From Microbacterium sp. A20 (lineage in GTDB: Bacteria > Actinomycetota > Actinomycetes > Actinomycetales > Microbacteriaceae): DNA of 64,000 bases. The notes below the pieces were generated by a model, which made no database searches, had not been told where the DNA came from, and worked only from the letters and a program-made list of their open reading frames with translations. Both the position numbers and the translations under genes were made by a program. Position 1 is the first letter of the stretch. Each line of letters begins with the position of its first letter. Shown in pieces: positions 42,589-51,561 of this stretch. Location: positions 142,167 through 206,166 of the forward strand of contig NZ_SSDF01000082.1 in assembly GCF_004794515.1 (NCBI RefSeq), written 5' to 3'.

Positions 42589-43295
42589 TGCAGAAGTGTT
42601 CCTTTCTCGCAGTCGGACGCTTCGCCCACCGCACTACATGGCTTGGCTTCCGTGGGGGGGAACGCCGCAACGGTTTCATCTACGTCAAAGGCATCTTCCA
42701 CACCGTAGTGGAGTCCGAGCGGTCGACGAACGCGGACGGTGCGCCAACCCAGCTGACGGGGCGCGTCGAAGTCCTTTCGCGGATTGTCGCCGAAGTACAC
42801 GAATTCGATGCCCGGTGCTGAGAACCTTGAGGCGATCAGGCGGAATGCGATCTCGCTGGGCTTCGTCCAATCGGGCCCGTGTTCCGCGGTGACGACGATG
42901 TTCTCGAGGAGCCCCGCGACCCCCAGAGCATTCAACTTCTTTCGCTGCCCCTCCGCGAACCCATCTGTGATCACACCCGTTCCAACGGCGTCGTCGGGCA
43001 AGGAACGGATGAAGGAGCCCGCGTCCGGCTGGAGCGCGATGTCAGGTTCGTGATGGCGATACTCCTCGATGAAGACGTCTCTCGCATCTGCGGGCAGGCC
43101 AAATCGAGCAACGATGAGATCGAAGGTGTTCCCTCTAACCCCGCGATCGAATAGGGACCATGCGAAGTCACCCACTCCGATCGCGTCGTAGCGATCACGC
43201 GCAACCTCGCCGATGTGCGAGAACCCGCTGCGCACATAGTCCCGTTCGAGATACAGCGTGTCGTCGAGGTCGAAGACATAGACGCGCTCAGGCAT
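42585..43295 (-). CDS. HAD-family hydrolase (phosphatase)
   Basis: The 236-residue protein has the HAD motifs: 'VFDLDDTLY' (Asp9 nucleophile, Asp11), 'GVITDGFAEGQRKKL' (Thr), 'DWTKPSEIAF' (Lys) and 'YFGDNPRKDFDAPRQLGW'. Start is ATG 43295; its first 8 nt overlap the ATP-grasp stop. Substrate is unknown. Its tight coupling to the ATP-grasp gene suggests it prepares the carboxylate that the ATP-grasp enzyme activates, or removes a phosphate from an intermediate; this is inference. Confidence 0.82.
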   Translation of the reverse strand: MPERVYVFDLDDTLYLERDYVRSGFSHIGEVARDRYDAIGVGDFAWSLFDRGVRGNTFDLIVARFGLPADARDVFIEEYRHHEPDIALQPDAGSFIRSLPDDAVGTGVITDGFAEGQRKKLNALGVAGLLENIVVTAEHGPDWTKPSEIAFRLIASRFSAPGIEFVYFGDNPRKDFDAPRQLGWRTVRVRRPLGLHYGVEDAFDVDETVAAFPPTEAKPCSAVGEASDCEKGTLLQ

Positions 43296-44280
43296 CAAGC
43301 GTCCGAACGTCGAAACCCGCGACCGCTACTTCTGCGTCGTAGCGCAGGAGGAGCGTCCCGGGGGACCATTCCAGGTCTTCGACGACTTCTCCGCGCGCCG
43401 AGCGAGTAAGCGCATCGAAGAAGTTTGCTCCGGCGAGATGCGTCAGCGGGTAGCCGCCACCAAAACGCGGATTGATCTCGATGACGTTGATCTCCTCAGT
43501 GGAAGGCTCGTAGAACACCTGCACATTGAGCGCACCGTACGCACCAGGCAGGCTCTCAGCGACGGCACGCGCGGTCTGTATGACCGCGGGGTAGTCCACC
43601 GTCACGCCCTTGGATACCTCACCACCTCGGACTTCGATGCGGCGACGAGGGACGACACCGAGCACCCGCCCCTCACGCCCGACGGCAAAATCGACAGTCA
43701 CCTCAACGCCGGGGGCGCGGGACTGCACGATGTAGCTGATGTCAAGGCTTGAAGAGTCCAGTTCGTCTGCGGTCTCGGCGAACAGTACCCCGATCCCAGC
43801 CGACCCTGACCGAGGCTTCGCCACCACTGGCCCGTGCATAGTCGCCCCAGGCAGGTCCGAGATCTGGAAGGTGTCGACGGTGGGGAGGCCGCGTTCCCGC
43901 AACCAGAGATACAGTTCCCACTTGTCCCACCCGAGCCGAGAAACCTCCGGGGTCGACACCCAGACATCTATGCCGTGCTCGGCGAAAACCTGACGATGAT
44001 TTGCAAAGACCTCGATCTCCGGATCGATCGTCGGGATTATGACGTCGACACCATGACGTAACGCGATATCCAACGTCCTCGCGATGAACTCATCATCCCC
44101 GACAGAGGGAACCAGCTCGAAGGTATCCGCTAGATGACCGGCGGCGGAGAGCATTGAGCGGTCGGTCGCTACTACCCTTGACCCCGCCGATTGCTGCTTC
44201 AACAGCCGGACCAAAGACCCTCTTCGTCCTGCGCTGGACACCAGCCAGGTCACGTTCTCCCCACCCACTGACGTCACCAT
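43288..44280 (-). CDS. ATP-grasp ligase (CarB-like)
   Basis: Start chosen is ATG 44280, overlapping the aminotransferase stop (TGATG); the longer frame is an Arg-rich shadow. The 330-residue protein has a Rossmann-like N-domain ('VTWLVSSAGRRGSLVRLLKQ'), 'MHGPVVAKPRSGSAGIGVLF' (ATP-binding loop), 'APGVEVTVDFAVG' and 'INVIEINPRFGGGYPLTHLAGANFFDAL' (Mg-binding). Such enzymes join a carboxylate to an amine through an acyl phosphate. Placed after the PglE-type aminotransferase, it likely acylates the new 4-amino group; compare the ATP-grasp domain of Neisseria PglB2, which adds a glyceroyl group. Confidence 0.82.
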   Translation of the reverse strand: MVTSVGGENVTWLVSSAGRRGSLVRLLKQQSAGSRVVATDRSMLSAAGHLADTFELVPSVGDDEFIARTLDIALRHGVDVIIPTIDPEIEVFANHRQVFAEHGIDVWVSTPEVSRLGWDKWELYLWLRERGLPTVDTFQISDLPGATMHGPVVAKPRSGSAGIGVLFAETADELDSSSLDISYIVQSRAPGVEVTVDFAVGREGRVLGVVPRRRIEVRGGEVSKGVTVDYPAVIQTARAVAESLPGAYGALNVQVFYEPSTEEINVIEINPRFGGGYPLTHLAGANFFDALTRSARGEVVEDLEWSPGTLLLRYDAEVAVAGFDVRTLDA

Positions 44281-45407
44281 CACTTCAGGAAGCCACGGAT
44301 CGCGGTGACCACGCGTTCGCGCTGCGTGTCGGTCAGAGCCGAGCCGCTCGGCAGAGTCAGTCCGCGCGCGAACAGGCTCTCGGACGCACCGTTCGTCTTG
44401 CTGCGCGCGCCCTCGAAGATCGGCTGCGCATGCATCGGCTTCCACAGCGGACGGCTCTCGATGTCGTCGGCGGCGAGCGCTGCGGCGAGCTCCGACGGCT
44501 CCCAGCCCGTGATCGACGAGTCGACCAGGATCGACGTCAGCCAGACGTTGTCCGCCTCGTCTCCCTCAGCCCCGAAGACCTCCACGCCGTCGACGTCGGC
44601 GAAGAGCTGCTTGTACAGCTCACGCATCTCCCGGCGCCGCGCGATCATCGCGTCGAGGCGGGTGAGCTGTGCGCGACCGAGCGCGGCGAGCAGGTTGCTC
44701 ATCCGGTAGTTGTAGCCGATGTCGGTGTGCTCGTAGTGCACCACCGGCTGTCGGGCCTGTGTGGCCAGGTAGCGCACGTGCTGCGCGAACTCGGCGTCGT
44801 CGGTGAGCAGCATTCCGCCGCCGGACGTGGTCATGATCTTGTTGCCGTTGAACGACACGATGGAGGCTCGGCCGAAGCTGCCTGCTGCACGGCCGGCGTG
44901 CGTGGCACCCAACGATTCCGCGGCGTCCGCCACGACCGGCACCCCGAACTCGTCGGCGATCGCGAGGATCGCCGTGTAGTCGATGGCCTTGCCGAGCAGG
45001 TCGACCGGGACGATGGCCGACACGTGCTCGCCGGCGTCGCGCAACTCGGCGAGCGCCTCACGAAGCAGCGCCGCGTCGATGTTCCCGGTCGCGGGGTCGG
45101 CGTCGATGAAATACGGCTCGGCACCCGTGTACACGATGGCGTTGGCCGTCGCGGCGAACGTCATCGACGAGGTGAGCACCACGTCGCCCGGTTTCACGCC
45201 GAGCGTGAGAAGTGCGAGGTGCAGGGCAGCGGTTCCCGAACTCAGCGCCACCGCATGAGCGACTCCGACTCGCTCGGCGAGCTCGCGCTCGAAGGCGTCG
45301 ACGTCGGGGCCGAGGGGCGCGATCCATCCGGAACGCATCGCCGCGACGACCGCCTGCTCCTCCGCTTCGCCGACATCGGGGGAAGACATGTAGATGCGTT
45401 CACTCAC
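44280..45407 (-). CDS. DegT/DnrJ/EryC1 aminotransferase (PglE-like)
   Basis: The 375-residue PLP enzyme starts 'MSERIYMSSPDVGEAEEQAVVAAMRSGWIAPLGPDVDAFE', typical of UDP-4-keto-6-deoxy-GlcNAc C4 aminotransferases. It has the PLP lysine Lys190 in 'SFNGNKIMTTSGGG', 'DAAESLGATH' and 'GYNYRMSNLLAALGRAQL'. It should aminate the product of the PglF-like dehydratase upstream, giving a UDP-4-amino-4,6-dideoxy-GlcNAc. It overlaps that gene by ATGA. Third-position GC is high, like the window flanks, in contrast to the genes further downstream in the operon. Confidence 0.9.
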   Translation of the reverse strand: MSERIYMSSPDVGEAEEQAVVAAMRSGWIAPLGPDVDAFERELAERVGVAHAVALSSGTAALHLALLTLGVKPGDVVLTSSMTFAATANAIVYTGAEPYFIDADPATGNIDAALLREALAELRDAGEHVSAIVPVDLLGKAIDYTAILAIADEFGVPVVADAAESLGATHAGRAAGSFGRASIVSFNGNKIMTTSGGGMLLTDDAEFAQHVRYLATQARQPVVHYEHTDIGYNYRMSNLLAALGRAQLTRLDAMIARRREMRELYKQLFADVDGVEVFGAEGDEADNVWLTSILVDSSITGWEPSELAAALAADDIESRPLWKPMHAQPIFEGARSKTNGASESLFARGLTLPSGSALTDTQRERVVTAIRGFLK

Positions 45408-47275
45408 GCGTCAGCGCCCTTCTCCATACGGATGGGCTCGATCGCCACCGTGTCATTGATCCGCGGGCTCGCGTACATCCGGTCCAGCCATCCCGCCTTG
45501 TTGAGCCGCTCGGGCGTGATGATGTCGGCCTTCGTGTGCGACACCTTCGGGTGGAAGGGCCGCTCCAGGTTCTCGCGCGATCCCACGAGCTCTTCGTGCA
45601 GCTTCTCGCCGCGACGGAGCCCGGTGAAAACGATCTCGACGCTCTTGCCCGACATCGCGATCATGCGCTTCGCGACCTCGAGGATCGACACCGGCTGGCC
45701 CATGTCGAGGATCAGCACCTCGCCCGCCCGACCGATACCGCCCGCCTGCACGACCAGCTGGCACGCTTCGGGGATGGTCATGAAGTACCGCGTGGCCTCG
45801 GGGTGGGTGACCGTGATCGGCCGGCCCTCCGCGATGAGTCGCTGGAACGTCGGCAGCATCGACCCGCGGCTGCCGATCACGTTGCCGAACCGCACCGACA
45901 GGTACCGCATCCCGGTCTCGGCGCCTGCCCAGGCAGTGAGCTTCTCGGCGACCCGCTTGGAGTGTCCGAGCACGCTCGTGGGGTTGGCCGCCTTGTCGGT
46001 CGAGATGTTGACGAAGGTGTCGACGCCGACGGAGCGGGCGGCGTTGATCACGTTGAGCGTGCCGAGCACGTTCGTCTTCCACGCTTCGTCGGGATACTGC
46101 TCGAGCATCGGCAGGTGCTTCAGAGCGGCGGCATGGAACACGACCTCGGGGCGACGGTCGACGAAGATGTCGAGAAGATTCTGCTCTTCACGGATGTCCG
46201 CGAGGACGACGTCGCGAGAGTCGAGCAGCCCGTGTCCGAGCGTCCCGAGCTGAGCCACCTGGAGCCCGGTCTCGTCGCGGTCCACCATGATCAGATCGCT
46301 CGGACCGTACTTGGCGAGCTGTCGGCACAGCTCCGAACCGATGGAGCCGCCGGCGCCGGTCACCAGCACGCGTCGACCGGTGATGTACCCGGCGATCAGC
46401 TCGACGTTCGTGTCGACGGGGTGGCGTCCGATCAGATCCTCGATGCTGATGTCGCGCACGTCGGTGACCGACTGCTCCCCCGAGGCGAGCGTCGCCAGGG
46501 TGGGCGTGACCGCGACCCGCAGGCCGGCACTCTCGGCCAGGTCGCTCAGCGCACGCAGCAACGCGCTGTCGGCGCTCGGGATCGCGATGACGGCCAGCTT
46601 CGCGCCGGTGCTCCGCGCGACCGTCGCGATGTCGCGCGTGGTGCCGAGCACCGGAACGCCCCGCAGACGGAGGTTGCGCTTGGCCGGATCGTCGTCCAGC
46701 AGACCGACCGGCCGGATGGGCGAGGACGGGTCGGTCGTGACGTTCGCGAGCAGCTTGTCCCCGAGGAATCCGGCACCGATGATCAGTGCCGCCTCGGCAT
46801 CCGCACCGGGCTTGCGCGCACGCTCGATGGCCAGACGTGCCACGTACCGCACGCCGAACATCAGCAGCAGCACGAACGGGAACGCGAGCAGCAGCGTTCC
46901 GCGCGGGATGCCGACGATCGGCCCGATCGGAATCACGATCAGCGACAGCAGCACTGCTTCGACCACGACGATCAATGCCACCGCGCGGACCTCGTCGAAG
47001 GAACCGTAGGTGAATCGTCCACGGTAGAGGGCTGTCGCGAATCCGACGGCCATCTGGATGACACCGGCCGAGAGCGCGAGCACGATCGTCGCGATCCAGC
47101 CCCGCGCGTCCATCATGAACTCGAAACGGAGGGCGATCGCGAGAACGACGCCGAAAGTCCAGGCGAGCCCATCGACCACCGCGGCCAGCATCCGGCGTCG
47201 TCGCTGCTTCACGGACACCTCGGACAATATTGGAATATTGCCGGTAGACACGTCGGTCGACCCATCCGGATTCAC
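45404..47275 (-). CDS. Membrane UDP-GlcNAc 4,6-dehydratase (PglF/CapD family)
   Basis: The protein has about four TM helices in the first 150 residues, a CoA-binding-like domain ('ALIIGAGFLGDKLLANV...VGLLDDDPAKRN') and a C-terminal SDR domain. The SDR domain shows 'RVLVTGAGGSIGSELCRQLAKYG', 'NISTDKAANPTSVLGHSKR' and 'YLSVRFGNVIGSRGSMLPTF'. This is the long PglF/WbpM architecture producing UDP-4-keto-6-deoxy-GlcNAc. GTG 47275 (GAGGGGG Shine-Dalgarno, 623 residues) is preferred; GTG 47302 (632 residues) has AGGAGA right against it, too close for normal use, but could be leaderless. It leads the - strand sugar operon. Confidence 0.9.
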   Translation of the reverse strand: MNPDGSTDVSTGNIPILSEVSVKQRRRRMLAAVVDGLAWTFGVVLAIALRFEFMMDARGWIATIVLALSAGVIQMAVGFATALYRGRFTYGSFDEVRAVALIVVVEAVLLSLIVIPIGPIVGIPRGTLLLAFPFVLLLMFGVRYVARLAIERARKPGADAEAALIIGAGFLGDKLLANVTTDPSSPIRPVGLLDDDPAKRNLRLRGVPVLGTTRDIATVARSTGAKLAVIAIPSADSALLRALSDLAESAGLRVAVTPTLATLASGEQSVTDVRDISIEDLIGRHPVDTNVELIAGYITGRRVLVTGAGGSIGSELCRQLAKYGPSDLIMVDRDETGLQVAQLGTLGHGLLDSRDVVLADIREEQNLLDIFVDRRPEVVFHAAALKHLPMLEQYPDEAWKTNVLGTLNVINAARSVGVDTFVNISTDKAANPTSVLGHSKRVAEKLTAWAGAETGMRYLSVRFGNVIGSRGSMLPTFQRLIAEGRPITVTHPEATRYFMTIPEACQLVVQAGGIGRAGEVLILDMGQPVSILEVAKRMIAMSGKSVEIVFTGLRRGEKLHEELVGSRENLERPFHPKVSHTKADIITPERLNKAGWLDRMYASPRINDTVAIEPIRMEKGADA

Positions 47276-47346
47276 GTGCGGAGCCCCCTCAGACTTATTC
47301 ACTCTCCTGGAGATATGTTCTCACAGCGAATGAGCAGGTCCGTCCG

Positions 47347-48552
47347 TTATGGCGTTCCCTCACCGTCCGCCGGCGGGTCGGTGCCGGGATCCGTCTCGCC
47401 GTCGCCAGGGCCCGTCACCGGCGGAGTGACACCGGTCCCCGGGTCGGTGCTCCCGTCCGTGGGCGGCGTCTGGTTCCCGTCACCCTGCTGCTGCTGTTGC
47501 TGGGGCTGCCACTGATTCTCTTGCTCACGCTGCTCGCGCTCGATCTCGAACCGCAGCTGGTCCGCAGCCAACGCGACGAACGCGTCCCGGTACGCCGCCA
47601 GCGCGGAACGACCCTCCGCCGCCCACAGATCCGCGGCAGCGACACGCGTCGCGGCGTCGGACACGGCCGTGCGCAACGATTCCTCAGCGTCCGGGTAGCG
47701 GGCGATCGCCGCATCCGCCGCGGCGACGAACGACGCAGCGTAGGCAGCGACCGCCGCGTCGGCCGTGGGGCGAAGCGCATCGAGCCGCTCGCGGACCGCC
47801 CGTGCCTCGGCGGTCGCAGCGTCCATCGCGACCAAACGCTCCTGGACGCCGTCGATCGCGCCGCCGACCTCCACGAGCGAGTCCTCGTCGATATCGTCGC
47901 GCACGTAGTCGGCAGGCAACGAGGGGACGGCGATCCCCGCCAACCCCGAGGCGTACGCATCGACGGCCGCGAGCGCCGTGGCGAGCGCGGCCGCGTCGGT
48001 GACCGCGAGCGGCGCATCGTCGAGTTCGCCGGCCGGATCGGCGGCGGTGCTCGTCCCGGTGAGCGCGCTGCGGAGCTGCGCGGCCTCCGCCGTCTGCGCA
48101 TCGATGTCGGCGACAAGGCGGTCCCCCGCGGTCTTCAACGACTGGTGAGCGTTCAGGAGGGAGGCTTCATCGGCCTCCAACGACTCCACGGCACTCGCGG
48201 CCGGGCTGGCCGTCGCCATCTGGATGCCGCCGACGGTGCCGGCGACCACGAGGGCCACGACGGCGAGGGAGGCTGCCGACAGCGTGACGGCGTCGATCGA
48301 TCGTCTCGGGCGCTTCTTCGGACGGGACGACTCACCGGATCCTGCACCGACCGGAACGGCGGTGCGGGCGGCGGCCTCGACCATGTCAGCGAGTGCTCGG
48401 GCGTCCGCGTCCGATGTCGCCGATGCACCACTCTGCCTCGGCTCCCCGATCATCTCCCGCAACCGGCGAGCGGTGTGATGGTCGTCCAGCACCGCCGTCC
48501 CTGCGTCGCCGGCGCGGGGCCCGTCGGGGAAGAGCTCGTCGAGGTGAGTCAT
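47347..48552 (-). CDS. Membrane protein with long helical exterior and Gln-rich, Pro/Thr-rich tail
   Basis: Start chosen is ATG 48552 ('MTHLDELFPDGPRAGD'); reading further upstream leaves the family-like acidic N-terminus. The 401-residue product has a cytosolic part (about 1-85), one TM helix ('AVTLSAASLAVVALVVAGTVGGIQMA'), and an Ala/Glu/Asp-rich helical region (about 120-355) with coiled-coil character. A seven-Gln run and a Gly/Asp/Pro/Thr tail without sorting motif end it. No family is recognised. It is divergent from the Wzz/BY-kinase gene at 48623 and lies upstream of the sugar operon, so a role in polymer assembly or attachment is possible. Confidence 0.65.
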   Translation of the reverse strand: MTHLDELFPDGPRAGDAGTAVLDDHHTARRLREMIGEPRQSGASATSDADARALADMVEAAARTAVPVGAGSGESSRPKKRPRRSIDAVTLSAASLAVVALVVAGTVGGIQMATASPAASAVESLEADEASLLNAHQSLKTAGDRLVADIDAQTAEAAQLRSALTGTSTAADPAGELDDAPLAVTDAAALATALAAVDAYASGLAGIAVPSLPADYVRDDIDEDSLVEVGGAIDGVQERLVAMDAATAEARAVRERLDALRPTADAAVAAYAASFVAAADAAIARYPDAEESLRTAVSDAATRVAAADLWAAEGRSALAAYRDAFVALAADQLRFEIEREQREQENQWQPQQQQQQGDGNQTPPTDGSTDPGTGVTPPVTGPGDGETDPGTDPPADGEGTP

Positions 48553-48622
48553 GTCGCCTTCATAGGAATGGGTAGTCTCGGAAGACGATACCGCCGATCG
48601 CACCCGACCATGCTGGAGAGCT

Positions 48623-49972
48623 ATGGACATCCATGACTACCTTCGGGTGTTCCGTCGCCAGATCGTCGTGATCGTCGCGAGCATTCTCATCGGACTCTCC
48701 ACCGGCGCGCTGGTCGCGATGCTCACCCCTCCCCGCTACCAGGCTTCGACCGAGGTCATGGTGGCCGTGCAGGTCGCCGACACCGCCACCCCCGCGGAAC
48801 GCGCGCTCGCCACCGGCTACGCGAAGCAGGCTGTGGAGACCTACCGCTCGATCATCACGAGCTCGCTCGTGCTCGACCCCGTGGTCGAAGACCTCGGCCT
48901 CTCCTCGGCGCCCTCCGGCATCAGCGCGTCGGCACCGCTCAACAGCGCGATCATCACGATCAGCGTCAGCGACCGCAACCCGGGGCAGGCCGCGCGCATC
49001 GCGAACGCCGTCGCGGAGAGCTTCGCCACCGTCGTCACCGGCACTCTCGAAGAGCGCGAGCAGACCGCCGCGTTCAGCATCCGGATCGTCACCCTCGAAC
49101 CGGCCCAGGTGCCGACGCAGCCCGTCGCGCCGAACCTCTCCCTGTCTCTCACGATCGGCGCCCTCCTCGGCCTCGCGGTCGGCGTCGGCATCGCTCTCCT
49201 GCGCGCGACGCTCGACCGCCGGGTGCGCGTCGCGGCGGATGTCGAGGCGGCCGTGCCGGTGCCGGTGCTCGGACAGATCCCGCTGGACCCCGACACCGGT
49301 GAGCACCCCCTCGCCATGAGCACCACACCGCACGGTCTCCGCGCCGAGGCCTACCGCAGCCTCCGCACCAACGTGCGCTTCTTCTTCTCCGGCAACCAGG
49401 GCGTCTTCGTCGTGACGAGCTCCGGTCCGGGTGAAGGGAAGTCGACCACGGCCGCGAACCTGGCGCTCGCCTTCGCCGACGCGGGTCAGCGCGTGGCCCT
49501 GCTCGACGGCGACCTCCGCCTCCCCCGCGTGGCCGAGTACTTCGGCATCGAGGGCGGCATCGGACTCAGCGATGTGCTGGCCAGCCGCGTGCAGCTCAAC
49601 GACGTCATCCAGCGCTGGGGCCGCAGCGCCCTGTTCGTGCTCCCGGCCGGCACCGTGCCACCGAACCCGGCCGAGCTGCTCGGCTCCCCCGCGATGGAGA
49701 GCCTGATCGAGACGCTCACCGAGGCCTTCGACGTCGTCATCATCGATGCCCCGCCGCTGCTGCTGGTGACGGATGCCGCGGTGATCGCCCGCGTGACGAC
49801 GGGAGCCCTCCTGATCGCCGCCGCCGGATCGTCGCAGGCCAACCGGCTCGCCGACGCGGCCAAGAGCATCGAGTCGGTCGGAGCGAGAGTGCTCGGCACG
49901 GTGCTGACGAAGGCTCCGGTCACCGCTGCCGCGAGCACGACCTACGGCACCGCCGCGCCGGCGACGCACTGA
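48623..49972 (+). CDS. Wzz/BY-kinase-like protein without C-terminal Tyr cluster (copy 2)
   Basis: The 449-residue protein starts 'MDIHDYLRVFRRQIVVIVASILIGLSTGALVAM' (Wzz N-terminus, first TM), has a second TM near residues 175-195, and a kinase-type ATPase domain: Walker A 'SSGPGEGKST', Walker A' 'LLDGDLRLP', Walker B 'VVIIDAPPL'. Its C-terminus ends 'VTAAASTTYGTAAPATH' with one Tyr, so the usual autophosphorylation cluster is absent. It may be phosphorylated poorly or act with copy 3. It has GGAG before the ATG and is divergent from the helical membrane protein gene. Confidence 0.9.
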   Translation: MDIHDYLRVFRRQIVVIVASILIGLSTGALVAMLTPPRYQASTEVMVAVQVADTATPAERALATGYAKQAVETYRSIITSSLVLDPVVEDLGLSSAPSGISASAPLNSAIITISVSDRNPGQAARIANAVAESFATVVTGTLEEREQTAAFSIRIVTLEPAQVPTQPVAPNLSLSLTIGALLGLAVGVGIALLRATLDRRVRVAADVEAAVPVPVLGQIPLDPDTGEHPLAMSTTPHGLRAEAYRSLRTNVRFFFSGNQGVFVVTSSGPGEGKSTTAANLALAFADAGQRVALLDGDLRLPRVAEYFGIEGGIGLSDVLASRVQLNDVIQRWGRSALFVLPAGTVPPNPAELLGSPAMESLIETLTEAFDVVIIDAPPLLLVTDAAVIARVTTGALLIAAAGSSQANRLADAAKSIESVGARVLGTVLTKAPVTAAASTTYGTAAPATH

Positions 49973-50083
49973 ACACGCGCAGCGCCGGTCGTCCCACCGT
50001 CGCTGTGGAAGAATACTGGGATACCGTTTTCACGGCCCGCCTTGATCGGCAGAGGTCGCACTGCATCAGGGGGAATCTGCCGC

Positions 50084-51541
50084 GTGGAACTTCGCGACTA
50101 CGTGCGTGTGCTGCACAGAAACTGGATCCTGATCCTCGTCCTGATGGTCCTCGGCCTCGCCGGCGGTGCCGGCTATGCCGCGCTGCAGCAGCCGAAGTAC
50201 GTCGCATCGACGCAGCTGTACGTCTCGGTCCGCACCGAGGGCGCCGCCACCGGTGACCTCGTGCAGGGCACGACCTTCGCACGGCAGATGGTCACCAGCT
50301 ACGTCGACGTCGTCGGCACCGCGCTCGTGCTCGAACCCGTCATCGAAGAACTCGGCCTCGACGACTCGGTCTCGGGCCTCAGCAGCCGCGTCACAGCGAC
50401 GACCCCGCTCAACACCGTCCTGATCGACGTCAGCGTGACCGACGGCGACCCCGAGCAGGCCGCGGCCATCGCCAACGCCGTCGCCGTGAGCTTCCAGGAC
50501 GCGGTGCAGAAGACGCTCGAGCAGCCCGCGACCGAAGACGCCGTCAGCCCGGTGCGCATCACCGTGACCGAGCCCGCCATCGCCTCCTCCACCCCGACGA
50601 GCCCCAACGTGCGCCTGCTGATCATCCTCGGCGGCATCATCGGCCTGGCTCTCGGTCTCGGCATCGCGATGCTCCGCACCGTGCTCGACAACCGCATCCA
50701 CACGCTCCACGACATCGAGGCAGTCACCGATCGCCCCGTCCTCGGCGGCATCGCGTACGACCCGGATGCCACCAAGCGCCCGCTCATCGTGCACGCCGAT
50801 CCGCGCAGCCCGCGCGCCGAGTCGTTCCGCAGCCTGCGCACGAACCTGCAGTTCCTCAACCTCGACGCCGGCCCCCGCATCTTCGTCGTCTCCAGCGCAG
50901 GCCCCGGTGAGGGCAAGTCGACGACGACCGCCAACCTCGCCATCGCTCTCGCCGAGACGGGTGCCCGTGTGGCCCTGGTCGACGGCGACCTGCGACTGCC
51001 CCGCGTGGCCGACTACCTCGGCATCGAGGGCGGCGTCGGACTCACCGACGTGCTCATCGGACGCGTGGACGTGGCCGACGCGCTGCAGAAGTGGGGCACC
51101 ACCGACCTGTACGCCCTGCCGAGCGGGCAGGTGCCGCCGAACCCGAGCGAGCTGCTGGGCTCGGCCGCGATGGATCAGGTGCTCACGTCGCTCGGTGATT
51201 ACTTCGACTACGTGCTCATCGACGCGCCGCCGCTGCTGCTGGTGACCGATGCGGCCGTGGTGGGAAGCAAGACCCGCGGCGTCATCCTCGCCGCGGCCTC
51301 CGGCAAGACGAAGAAGCAGGAGCTCTCCGGGGCACTGCGCGCACTCGAGAACGCCGGCGTGCAGATGCTCGGCGTCGTCGTCACGATGCTGCCCACGAAG
51401 GGCCCGGACAGCTACGGCTACGGCTCGTACACCTACGGGTCGACGCACGACCTGGACGGCGAGACTTCGACGGATCGTCGGAAGGCCAAGCGTGCCAAGA
51501 AGGCGAAGAGCGCCAAGAAGCGCGAAACCGCTCGAGTCTGA
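50084..51541 (+). CDS. Wzz/BY-kinase (copy 3)
   Basis: Start chosen is GTG 50084 ('MELRDYVRVLHRNWILILVLMVLGLAGGAGYA'), 10 nt after AGGGGGA. The 485-residue protein has two TM helices around a Wzz domain and an intact BY-kinase: 'SSAGPGEGKST', 'LVDGDLRLP', 'VLIDAPPLL'. It ends with a short Tyr-rich stretch ('YGYGSYTYGSTHD') followed by a Lys/Ala-rich basic tail, unlike the other two copies. It closely resembles copy 2 in the kinase domain. Likely function is chain-length control and coupling of polymerisation to export. Confidence 0.92.
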   Translation: MELRDYVRVLHRNWILILVLMVLGLAGGAGYAALQQPKYVASTQLYVSVRTEGAATGDLVQGTTFARQMVTSYVDVVGTALVLEPVIEELGLDDSVSGLSSRVTATTPLNTVLIDVSVTDGDPEQAAAIANAVAVSFQDAVQKTLEQPATEDAVSPVRITVTEPAIASSTPTSPNVRLLIILGGIIGLALGLGIAMLRTVLDNRIHTLHDIEAVTDRPVLGGIAYDPDATKRPLIVHADPRSPRAESFRSLRTNLQFLNLDAGPRIFVVSSAGPGEGKSTTTANLAIALAETGARVALVDGDLRLPRVADYLGIEGGVGLTDVLIGRVDVADALQKWGTTDLYALPSGQVPPNPSELLGSAAMDQVLTSLGDYFDYVLIDAPPLLLVTDAAVVGSKTRGVILAAASGKTKKQELSGALRALENAGVQMLGVVVTMLPTKGPDSYGYGSYTYGSTHDLDGETSTDRRKAKRAKKAKSAKKRETARV

Positions 51542-51561
51542 TCCGCCCCGACCGACCCGTA

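Noticed and set aside
45212..47515. 767-codon + strand frame opposite the PglF-like and aminotransferase genes
   Set aside because: Shadow frame; the - strand genes carry complete family motifs.
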